Positions 15,110-21,455 of a DNA stretch of 21,455 nucleotides are shown piece after piece. Origin of the DNA: CAZCCV01 sp964497515 (lineage in GTDB: Bacteria > Armatimonadota > UBA5829 > DTLH01); the NCBI GenBank assembly GCA_964497515.1, contig CAZCCV010000035.1:1-21455 (forward strand). Reading direction: 5' to 3'. Position numbers and translations under genes: made by a program. The notes beneath the pieces were generated by a model. It made no database searches. It saw nothing but the letters and a program-made list of their open reading frames with translations, and had not been told where the DNA came from. The stretch's first letter is position 1. Every line of letters starts with the position of its first letter.

Positions 15110-15665
15110 TCGGTATGTTCACTTCCGACGATTTTAGCGTTACCTTACAAGGCGCACCGATTGCTTTGCGCTCGATGCGAAGCGTGCATATGTCATCTTT
15201 GGCAACTCTTGTTAGAAGATCCAGAATAGAATCTATGTCGAAGAAGAAGAGACGCTGATTCTTATGGCGGTCAGAAGCTATACAAAACCCATCCAACCCC
15301 AGACTCTCACCTTGAACGGGAGCGAATACATAGCTGTGAATCACCAGGTTACAGAACTGTCTAACCCCAACTGTCGTTCTTTTGGATTCGGACAGGTTGT
15401 AAAGCTCAAGAATCTTGTCTTTGTTCAGTATGTCTACCGGTTCACCATAGTGTGGGTGTACTTTGGCGTTAAGCGTAAACGCTTCCACCTCATCAGATAT
15501 TTTGTAGGCATCCATTAGTTTTCGAATAATATAAGCGCAGATGAAGATTTCGCGTTCTACGTTAACGGCTGACTTTGCCCGCCATCGTTTTTGGTTTTTG
15601 CGTCGCCTCAACGATTCCGCTATTCGTGCTATTTCGCGCTTCCAAGGCCACGATTCATATATCAT
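15102..15665 (-). CDS. Uncharacterised protein between hsdS and hsdR
   Basis: I do not recognise a named family. The 187-residue protein has a very basic N-terminus (LRRRKNQKRWRAK, 19-31). A helix follows (EREIFICAYIIRKLMDAYK, 37-55), then a middle part with VRQFCNLVIHSYVF (101-114). A beta-rich C-terminus includes RLFFFDIDSILDLL. The R-x7-H arrangement at 102-110 faintly recalls HEPN-type RNases (R-x4-6-H), but the spacing is off and I do not claim it. Its ATG overlaps the hsdS stop (ATGA) and its stop overlaps the hsdR start. It is thus locked into the restriction operon and probably made in step with HsdS and HsdR. An accessory defence or regulatory role is inferred from this. Confidence 0.75.
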   Translation of the reverse strand: MIYESWPWKREIARIAESLRRRKNQKRWRAKSAVNVEREIFICAYIIRKLMDAYKISDEVEAFTLNAKVHPHYGEPVDILNKDKILELYNLSESKRTTVGVRQFCNLVIHSYVFAPVQGESLGLDGFCIASDRHKNQRLFFFDIDSILDLLTRVAKDDICTLRIERKAIGAPCKVTLKSSEVNIPNE

Positions 15666-16882
15666 ATAGCCCTTTCCACTATTCTTTCTGCATCCTTAAC
15701 CCGCAGCTCGCCAGATATTAGCTTCGGGAGTAGTGTGTCGCGAATGGCGGCAAGGGTACGGGATAATAATAGATTGTGGACGATAGCATCTATCATCTTG
15801 TCTAACAACTGGCTAGCGGCACTCAACAATGGATCTGGTACTGTAAGCACTTTAGCTTCTGACAAATGATGACGTTGTATGTGACCCATTGTTGTGGCTT
15901 TTGCAGATGCTATATGCCGGAAACTGCCGAGGTGTTCGTGTAACCATAGATAGTAAAACCACTTTGGATATGTTTCAGATGTAACTTTGAAGAGATGCTG
16001 ATTCAAAGCACCGCGTCCACCTGCCCACAAGACACACTCAAGAGAACCCGACCAAGAGAATAGAACATCCCCATCATCCACTATGTAAGCTGGTGGTATG
16101 TCGCAGCTTGCCCTATCAGCACCATTGGTTGTACCCGATCTAAGTTGTGCAATCTTTATCACAGGTAGGGAAAACGCGCAATCTGTTTTGGTTGGGTACT
16201 TCTGTAGGGCTAGTCCATTCAAAAATGAAGCAATGCTATCCAGCCCTGCAACTTTCCACCCCTTCGGAATCTCGCCGAGTTCTGAACTTTCGAATGAATC
16301 GGGGAACAGGTCGGCGATGTGTGGGGCTAGGCCGGCTGGTTTCTGTCCGGAAGCCTTAGCGCGGACAGGGTCAAAATCCACAAACCAGCTCTTGAATATT
16401 GCCCGCGCCATCTCCTCCAGCGTCTGGTTCATTCGACGGTTCAGTTCGATCTTGTCATCCAGCGTCCCAAGAATACAACCGATGGCCTGCTGTTCACGGA
16501 TGGGAGGAACACTTACTGGCAATCGGTAAAAGGCATCCCGGCTGGTCGATGGAATCGCGGAACCGCTGTCCATGCCGTTGATGTCATAGGTCAGCAAGCA
16601 GTAATATGCCCATCGCAGATCCATCTCTTCCTTCGGATCGAGGAAGAAAGCCGTGTCGATCACGAAGAAAGGCTCGGGAGAGTAGTGAATGCCACGATAC
16701 GCACCTTTGCGACCGACAACAACCCCGGGATGCATACACAGGGGTTCATCGTGCCAGCCAATCTGCCCATTGGTACCGAACACGCGGTATAGTCCGCTCT
16801 CACTTTGGTAAGTGCGCAATGACTTGCCATACTCCAATGTGGCAACATCACCCCACTCACATTGCCGCCATTCACTCGCCAT
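15662..16882 (-). CDS. hsdS: Type I restriction-modification specificity subunit
   Basis: HsdS recognises the bipartite DNA target and binds HsdM and HsdR. The layout is standard. The first target recognition domain spans about 5-120. The central conserved helix PPIREQQAIGCILGTLDDKI (126-145) follows, continuing into IELNRRMNQTLEEMARAIFKSW. The second recognition domain spans about 205-345 (starting ELGEIPKGWKV), and a C-terminal helix ends TLAAIRDTLLPKLISGEL. The length of 406 residues is normal. The upstream gap to rhuM is 39 bp and the stop overlaps the next gene. The target sequence cannot be read from the protein here. Confidence 0.93.
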   Translation of the reverse strand: MASEWRQCEWGDVATLEYGKSLRTYQSESGLYRVFGTNGQIGWHDEPLCMHPGVVVGRKGAYRGIHYSPEPFFVIDTAFFLDPKEEMDLRWAYYCLLTYDINGMDSGSAIPSTSRDAFYRLPVSVPPIREQQAIGCILGTLDDKIELNRRMNQTLEEMARAIFKSWFVDFDPVRAKASGQKPAGLAPHIADLFPDSFESSELGEIPKGWKVAGLDSIASFLNGLALQKYPTKTDCAFSLPVIKIAQLRSGTTNGADRASCDIPPAYIVDDGDVLFSWSGSLECVLWAGGRGALNQHLFKVTSETYPKWFYYLWLHEHLGSFRHIASAKATTMGHIQRHHLSEAKVLTVPDPLLSAASQLLDKMIDAIVHNLLLSRTLAAIRDTLLPKLISGELRVKDAERIVERAI

Positions 16883-16921
16883 AGCCGATATCCCCCCGGC
16901 TGGCCCAGATAAGTTTCGCCA

Positions 16922-17986
16922 TCATTGCGCGCCGCCTTTCTTGTCGCGCCTGGGCTTCCTCTTCTTCGCCTCGGCTTCCAACTTCCCGAGCTCATCGACA
17001 GCTTCAACAAAATGACGGTCAACAGGCTGAGGCAACGCATCTTGGGTTTTGCGGTATTTCTCATACTCAAGCTCCGCTTTCAGCTTGGCGGCCTCGTGCG
17101 ATACGGTTCCGGCGTGGGTCAGGATGTCACGGTCGCTTATGCGGATAAAATCGTCCAGCTTATCCACCCAGTCTGCCATTGTCATTGGCTTCCGTGCAAC
17201 GGCTTGCAGTTCGGCGAAGTCAAGATATGCCGAAACGATCAGATTGAGCGCCTTAAGCTCTTCTTCACAGAGGTAGTTCTTGGCAACGCATACATCGCCC
17301 TTGCGTGGTCTATCGCCGGTCCAACTCGTTAGCCCCATATTGGGTTTGTCAGCGTCAGCTCTCGTGTGGATGATTTCGGCGGCGGTCTGCCGGGCAATAG
17401 CCCAGTGCATCTTGTTCTGCACAGTCTGGAAGAAGAGCTTAGAGGTTTCTACGTTCGGGTCGTAATCGACGCTGGTGGCGTATATATCAAGCACCTTACG
17501 CCAGAAGACGCGCTCAGATGAGCGGATGTCGCGGATGCGCTCGAGCAGTTCATCAAAATAGTCGCCGCCCCCGGCCTCCTTCAAGCGCGCATCATCCATC
17601 GCAAACCCCTTCACGATGTACTCTCGCAGTCTCTGAGTAGCCCATATGCGGAACTGCGTACCACGAAGGGATTTGACACGGTAACCAACAGAAATAATCA
17701 CATCAAGGTTGTAATGGTCGATCAGGCGCTCTACCTGCCGGGTGCCTTCCATTTGAACTGTTCGGAAATTCCGAACAGTTGCCGCAGCGTCGAGTTCCCC
17801 CTCCTCAAACACATGTTTTATATGCTCGCTGATGTTTGCCTTGCTCGATTGGAACAGCTCTACCATCTGACTCTGAGTCAGCCAGACAGTCTCTCCTTCA
17901 AACCGGACATTCACACGCGTCAATCCGTCTTCGGTCTGATAGATTACAAACTCATTCGTAGCGTTGGGAATAATCTCATTTCCCAT
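16922..17986 (-). CDS. rhuM: RhuM family protein inside the restriction operon
   Basis: RhuM proteins, named from a Salmonella pathogenicity island, are often encoded within type I restriction loci. Their biochemical role is not established. The N-terminal domain carries the family pattern: VRFEGETVWLTQSQMVELF (27-45), then a likely helix-turn-helix (SSKANISEHIKHVFEEGEL). ATVRNFRTVQMEG (69-81) and NLDVIISVGYRVKSLRGTQF (93-112) follow. A C-terminal helical region (about 235-330) ends in a very basic tail (KKRKPRRDKKGG). The length is 354 residues. It overlaps the end of hsdM by 11 bp, so it is co-translated with the methylase. A DNA-binding regulatory or accessory defence role is inferred. A 25-bp palindrome lies within its coding sequence. 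Confidence 0.88.
   Translation of the reverse strand: MGNEIIPNATNEFVIYQTEDGLTRVNVRFEGETVWLTQSQMVELFQSSKANISEHIKHVFEEGELDAAATVRNFRTVQMEGTRQVERLIDHYNLDVIISVGYRVKSLRGTQFRIWATQRLREYIVKGFAMDDARLKEAGGGDYFDELLERIRDIRSSERVFWRKVLDIYATSVDYDPNVETSKLFFQTVQNKMHWAIARQTAAEIIHTRADADKPNMGLTSWTGDRPRKGDVCVAKNYLCEEELKALNLIVSAYLDFAELQAVARKPMTMADWVDKLDDFIRISDRDILTHAGTVSHEAAKLKAELEYEKYRKTQDALPQPVDRHFVEAVDELGKLEAEAKKRKPRRDKKGGAQ
17756..17780. repeat. 25-bp palindrome inside rhuM
   Basis: AACTGTTCGGAA and TTCCGAACAGTT form perfect 12-bp arms around a single central base. The site encodes the conserved TVRNFRTV segment of RhuM, which is itself roughly symmetric. It may therefore be a coding coincidence or a binding site. 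Confidence 0.6.
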
Positions 17987-19532
17987 AACCGATGTCCTCC
18001 AGATTCGCCCAAATGAGGCTATCGAGCTTTTCGGACTCTTCCATCTGCTGCCGAAGTTGGGTAGTTAGCCGCGCCATCTTTTCCTCAAATGGCTCGCCAT
18101 CGTCTTCTACCTCGGCCGCGCCTACATACCGTCCCGGAGTGAGTATGTGGCCGTGCTTGCGGATGTCGTCGAGTGTGGCAGCCTTGCAGAACCCGGAGGT
18201 GTCTTCATACGTTCCCGAGGTCTCATCACCGCGCCATGCATGGTAGGTGTCGGCAATGGTCGCAATGTCTTCATCTGTCAGCTCACGGTGCACGCGGTCG
18301 ATCAGAGAGCCCATTTTTCGAGCATCTATAAAAAGCGTCTCACCGCGCCGGTCTCGGAATCTGTTATTACTCTTATTTCGAGCTATGATCCAAAGACACA
18401 CCGGAATTTGTGTCGAATAGAAGAGCTGGCCGGGCAATGCGACCATACAATCCACCAGATCAGCTTCAATTATGTTCTTACGAATCTCCCCTTCGCCGGA
18501 TTGATTAGAAGACATCGAACCATTGGCTAAAACAAACCCTGCGATGCCGGTTGGCGCCAAATGATGGATGAAGTGTTGAACCCAGGCGAAGTTTGCATTC
18601 CCGGCAGGCGGTGCGCCGTACTTCCAGCGCTTATCATCTTTCAGGAGATTCCCCCGCCAGTCACTGTCATTGAAGGGCGGATTTGCCAGCACGTAGTCGG
18701 CTTTGAGGTCGGGGTGACGGTCATTGTGGAAGGTGTCTCCGTAAGCAATCTGCGCATCGATTCCACGGATTGCAAGGTTCATCTTCGCCAGTCGCCAGGT
18801 TGTGTAGTTGGATTCCTGTCCGTATATAGAGATGTCGCCTATAGTGCCACTGTGAGCTTCGATGAACTTCTCGCTTTGGACAAACATTCCACCCGACCCG
18901 CAGCAGGGGTCATATACCCGTCCTCTGTAAGGCGATAGAATCTCTACCAACACCCGCACAACGTGCGCTGGAGTATAAAACTGACCGCCGCTCTTTCCTT
19001 CGGCGCTTGCGAAGCGGGCAAGGAAGTATTCGTAAACCCGCCCCAGCGTATCCCTCGAGCGATCCGCCTCACTGCCAAGGGCAATGTCACTTACCAAATC
19101 GATGAGCTGACCAAGCCGTTGTTTGTCGAGTCCTGGACGTGCGTAGTCTTTGGGTAGCACTCCTTTGAGTGATTCGTTGTCGCGTTCGATGGCAGACATT
19201 GCTTCGTCCAACAGGTTCCCAATGGTAGGCTGTTTGGCGTTAGCCTGCAGATGCTGCCAGCGTGCTTCTTTGGGCACCCAGAAGATATTGTCAGCGAGAT
19301 AATAGTCAGGGTCTTCCGGATCTTCACCTTGGTCGCGCTCGCTATAGAGTTCTGCATGCTTGGCTTCGAATGCGTCCGAAATATACTTCAGGAATATGAG
19401 ACCCAGGACCACATGCTTATACTCTGCTGCGTCCATATTGTTTCGCAAAGCATCGGCAGCAGCCCATAGTTTTGCCTCGAAACCAAGGTTTGCATCATTG
19501 CCATTGGCAGTGCTGTTCTTCTTTGTAGCCAT
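17976..19532 (-). CDS. hsdM: Type I restriction-modification methyltransferase subunit
   Basis: HsdM methylates adenine in the target sequence to protect host DNA. A helical N-terminal domain (NLGFEAKLWAAADALR) is followed by the N6-adenine methyltransferase core. GQFYTP, DPCCGSGGMF and YVLANPPFNDSDW (the NPPF catalytic motif) all appear in order. Counted from an upstream GTG at 19541 these lie at 186-191, 211-220 and 283-295. I prefer the ATG at 19532 (MATKKNS), three codons further in, because GGTGGG lies just upstream. The length of about 518 residues is normal. It is the first gene of the operon. The stop overlaps rhuM by 11 bp. Confidence 0.94.
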   Translation of the reverse strand: MATKKNSTANGNDANLGFEAKLWAAADALRNNMDAAEYKHVVLGLIFLKYISDAFEAKHAELYSERDQGEDPEDPDYYLADNIFWVPKEARWQHLQANAKQPTIGNLLDEAMSAIERDNESLKGVLPKDYARPGLDKQRLGQLIDLVSDIALGSEADRSRDTLGRVYEYFLARFASAEGKSGGQFYTPAHVVRVLVEILSPYRGRVYDPCCGSGGMFVQSEKFIEAHSGTIGDISIYGQESNYTTWRLAKMNLAIRGIDAQIAYGDTFHNDRHPDLKADYVLANPPFNDSDWRGNLLKDDKRWKYGAPPAGNANFAWVQHFIHHLAPTGIAGFVLANGSMSSNQSGEGEIRKNIIEADLVDCMVALPGQLFYSTQIPVCLWIIARNKSNNRFRDRRGETLFIDARKMGSLIDRVHRELTDEDIATIADTYHAWRGDETSGTYEDTSGFCKAATLDDIRKHGHILTPGRYVGAAEVEDDGEPFEEKMARLTTQLRQQMEESEKLDSLIWANLEDIGYGK

Positions 19533-19645
19533 TTGACCCACCCATACTCTGCATCGAGTTTGTTCTCCCTGTTATCATCTGGCCAGCCGGATTTAAACCA
19601 GCTCGTCGATTTCCTCTGTTCGAGACATTCAGCAGTGAGGATTCT

Positions 19646-19801
19646 GTGAGCTTGCATAATCTGGCCTTCAATCCGGATGATGCAGTAACGAGCTATCGTC
19701 TGGAGTACCTGGATTATATCAGACGAATGTATGAAGTGACAACCGAGACGCTCTTACTCTGGAGTGGTCATACTACATTGCAGCAATACCGCGATGTTTG
19801 A
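19646..19801 (+). pseudogene. 51-aa fragment, possible helicase N-terminal remnant
   Basis: From a GTG with a weak GAGG site the frame encodes NLAFNPDDAVTSYRLEYLDY, continuing IRRMYEVTTETLLLW. It has natural amphipathic helix composition and then stops. A different frame continues LRRTDGIPLDVLELLQMTYN and then stops, which suggests a frameshift. The NP-x-YLxYIRxM pattern loosely recalls the start of some defence-island DEAD/DEAH helicases. I am not sure of this, and it may be a chance frame. Confidence 0.3.
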
Positions 19802-19878
19802 GACGAACGGATGGTATTCCACTAGATGTGCTCGAGCTTCTGCAGATGACCTACAACCCCTAATCCATAACGTCCATC

Positions 19879-19893
19879 CGTTACACGTGTATT
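19879..19893 (+). repeat. 15-bp direct repeat, right copy
   Basis: CGTTACACGTGTATT is identical in sequence and orientation to 11615-11629. The two copies enclose the complete hsdM-rhuM-hsdS-orf187-hsdR operon. Confidence 0.45.
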
Positions 19894-20076
19894 GCTTGCT
19901 AAAAAAACAGAAAACAGTGCACCTTGCCAGTGGTTGTTCAAGTGGGTTCTTCATCTTGTGCGCGATACTAGTGCGGTTATTCGGGGTCAGTCCAGCTAGT
20001 ATTCTGCAAACCTGGCTTATACTGTATAGTCACTGTATCAGAATAATCACCTGTTCATCTCCTGCAAGGATTCAAT

Positions 20077-20847
20077 CTACCCTCCAAAAAGTACTCGGCA
20101 CGACGCACTGTCAGCTTTTTCCAGCCTATCTACAAAGTCATTGGTATAGAACATATCTGTGTCGTGCTTCTGTGCTCTAACACGTATTTGGAAATCCGGA
20201 TTTGATGGATCTGTTTTGTAGAGAACCAAACCCAAACCAAATAGCATACACAGTGCCTCCATACGGCTCTGATCATCGTTAGAGATCTCTTCTGGCAATG
20301 CGAGATATACTTTGTTACTAAAGAGCCTGTACGACACAGCTTGGCCAAATGCAGAAATAACTTCGGTAGGATCGAGTTTGATTTCAGCTGTTATGATTTC
20401 CGGATCAAACTGTATCAACGCTCGTTTAGATGGTCTGTTAACCCCGATAACATCTGGAGTGCCCCATTTCTTTCCGATTCTGTTGCCTCCGAAGCTAATG
20501 GCCTCCGTGTATTCTTCAAGGTCGCCTTTGAGCCACTCAGCAAATGACTCGTAGAAGTCGCTCTCGTCTATTTTCTTCTGATCTATCGATTCTTTAATTA
20601 CCTTATCTACTGCTTCCTCGTCTGTATTCCTAAGCTCATAAAGACCCTGGCTAGGTTTGAATATATCCGGGTCTCCTCCTGTTCCTAACTCGTAAACGGT
20701 GCAGCGAATTGTATGGCTAGATGTATTTGGTAACACGAACTGCAATCGTTTCAGGAGCTCTGTATAGCGTATTCCTTCCGGTGTCTCTCGCAATAATGCA
20801 ATTACTGCATCACGCACTTTACTTTTCTGAGTTGGCTTACTCATCAT
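20077..20847 (-). CDS. HARE-type winged helix fused to PD-(D/E)XK nuclease domain
   Basis: This is a probable DNA-binding nuclease of the restriction-endonuclease type. Residues 8-72 (SKVRDAVIALLRE to GLYEL) fit a HARE-HTH winged helix, a domain found in restriction enzymes and chromatin proteins. From about 95, FYESFAEWLKGDLEEYTEA leads into GTPDVIGV (129-136) and IITAEIKLD (151-159). These give the D132 and E155-x-K157 active-site pattern, followed by a QAVSY helix (169-173). The length is 256 residues. A GGGAGG site (20852-20857) lies upstream of two adjacent ATG codons; either could start. No methyltransferase adjoins it, so it may be a stand-alone restriction-like factor. It points toward the type I operon from about 540 bp away. 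Confidence 0.75.
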   Translation of the reverse strand: MMSKPTQKSKVRDAVIALLRETPEGIRYTELLKRLQFVLPNTSSHTIRCTVYELGTGGDPDIFKPSQGLYELRNTDEEAVDKVIKESIDQKKIDESDFYESFAEWLKGDLEEYTEAISFGGNRIGKKWGTPDVIGVNRPSKRALIQFDPEIITAEIKLDPTEVISAFGQAVSYRLFSNKVYLALPEEISNDDQSRMEALCMLFGLGLVLYKTDPSNPDFQIRVRAQKHDTDMFYTNDFVDRLEKADSASCRVLFGG

Positions 20848-21186
20848 TCCCTCCCGTTTTTACTGTTCTTATTGTAATAGTCTCCCTTTGCAAATGCTGA
20901 CCGCTACAAATCTGCGATCACTTATACCTTACAGGTCAGTGACATATGCTAACGTCAACACTACCAAGGTTATCTCTTCTCTATCACTCGCACCTATCGC
21001 TTGCTATTTCTCAAGACCGTGGTGGAAGCTAAGCCACGGACTAGCTGTCACAAAAGCGAAACCCACAGATACGAATGTCACTGTACATCTGCAATTATAC
21101 CCACCATTACATAAATCGTAACTATTCATCACAATACTTGTCAATCGGATAAAAATAAGCCCATTTATATTTCTCCTGGACTCAGA
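20848..21186. other. Gene-free stretch upstream of the nuclease gene
   Basis: The minus-strand ribosome binding site of the nuclease gene lies at the left edge. A weak inverted repeat (CTGACC near 20897, GGTCAG near 20934) could belong to its control region. I found no convincing promoter boxes and no reading frame with protein-like composition. Confidence 0.45.
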
Positions 21187-21426
21187 ATGCTTTCCCGTAT
21201 ACTTCATACTCACCGAATTAAGCAGGAGCGACTCTACAAAAAGCTCGAAACCGCCAAGATGATACTATCAAAGTGGACACGTTCACGAAGGAGCCTAGGA
21301 AGACCTCGATTGTCTCTTTCAATTCTGCTTTACACAAAAGACCGCAGGAAAAAACTGCAACTATATAGACATTTGAACCTTTTTGTAATAGGTGCAGTAG
21401 TGGCTAGAAGCAACGGAGGGTGCTAA
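21187..21426 (+). CDS. Doubtful small basic protein
   Basis: The frame encodes 79 residues rich in Arg, Lys and Leu, with a RSLGRPRLS segment that resembles an AT-hook core. Its helical composition (KLETAKMILSKW, KKLQLYRHLN) is more protein-like than neighbouring frames. No good ribosome binding site precedes the ATG and no family is recognised. A purine-rich AAAAGGAA near the end of the window may be the ribosome binding site of a gene starting just beyond it. Confidence 0.3.
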   Translation: MLSRILHTHRIKQERLYKKLETAKMILSKWTRSRRSLGRPRLSLSILLYTKDRRKKLQLYRHLNLFVIGAVVARSNGGC

Positions 21427-21455
21427 TCTCTTGTAGAAGTTGTTTAAAAGGAACA

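Larger units (their letters stand above)
19533..20076. other. Gap between the restriction operon and nuclease gene
   Basis: No intact gene is supported. It holds a short plus-strand frame (19646-19801) and the right copy of the 15-bp direct repeat (19879-19893). The promoter of the hsdM operon should lie here, but I could not find convincing -35 and -10 boxes on the minus strand. Confidence 0.5.

Noticed and set aside
15204..15665. HEPN RNase assignment for orf187
   Set aside because: The R-x7-H spacing does not meet the R-x4-6-H rule and no other HEPN hallmark could be seen by eye, so only a passing resemblance is noted.
19764..20180. 138-aa plus-strand frame
   Set aside because: It overlaps the 15-bp repeat and the 3' end of the nuclease gene, has unnatural composition and lacks a ribosome binding site.
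20888..21121. 77-aa plus-strand frame from a TTG
   Set aside because: It has no ribosome binding site, a rare start codon and low-quality composition; it probably occurs by chance.

Overview
The window joins a conserved bacterial housekeeping operon (about 65-7395) to a gene-poor, repeat-rich accessory region (about 7396-21455). It is clearly bacterial: there are sigma70-type promoters, GTG starts, ATGA/GTGA gene overlaps and a type I restriction-modification operon. The order rpoZ-dnaK-dnaJ-prmA-rsmE-(R3H/SpoIIIAA-like ATPase)-tmk recalls the dnaK-dnaJ-prmA-rsmE order of Firmicutes. The R3H ATPase (Ycf45 type) is familiar from cyanobacteria, Deinococcus and deep-branching phyla such as Armatimonadota. 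I infer a non-proteobacterial, deep-branching lineage and cannot name it with confidence.

Left part, plus strand. A consensus promoter (67-95) is followed at once by a terminator-like hairpin (119-143). Seven genes follow, nearly all abutting or overlapping: rpoZ with a very acidic tail, a DnaK lacking the C-terminal lid, dnaJ, prmA, rsmE, the R3H ATPase and tmk. They link transcription, protein folding, ribosome modification and dTTP supply. A tRNA-Gly(UCC) gene with its own promoter closes this part.

Middle part, plus strand. Downstream of the tRNA lies debris: a 15-bp copy of an internal tRNA segment, an inverted copy of the tRNA 5' half, and a leftward promoter reading into a long hairpin. 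A 201-bp tandem duplication then carries a ribosome binding site, a start codon and several hairpins. Its second copy begins an unknown basic 195-aa protein that is translationally coupled (ATGA) to a large primase-polymerase/helicase-like ATPase. Right after that gene come clustered 9-bp iteron-like repeats, an A/T tract and inverted copies of the same repeat, which resembles a replication origin. This looks like the replication module of a plasmid-like element or satellite integrated beside the tRNA. No integrase is visible in the window.

Right part, minus strand. A five-gene type I restriction-modification operon reads hsdM-rhuM-hsdS-orf187-hsdR, with overlaps at three of its four junctions. 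Upstream of hsdM is a separate minus-strand gene for a HARE-type winged-helix protein fused to a PD-(D/E)XK nuclease domain. A 15-bp direct repeat lies on each side of the restriction operon, which may mark a separately acquired cassette. The whole right part reads as a defence island. The last 600 bases hold little beyond one doubtful small reading frame.
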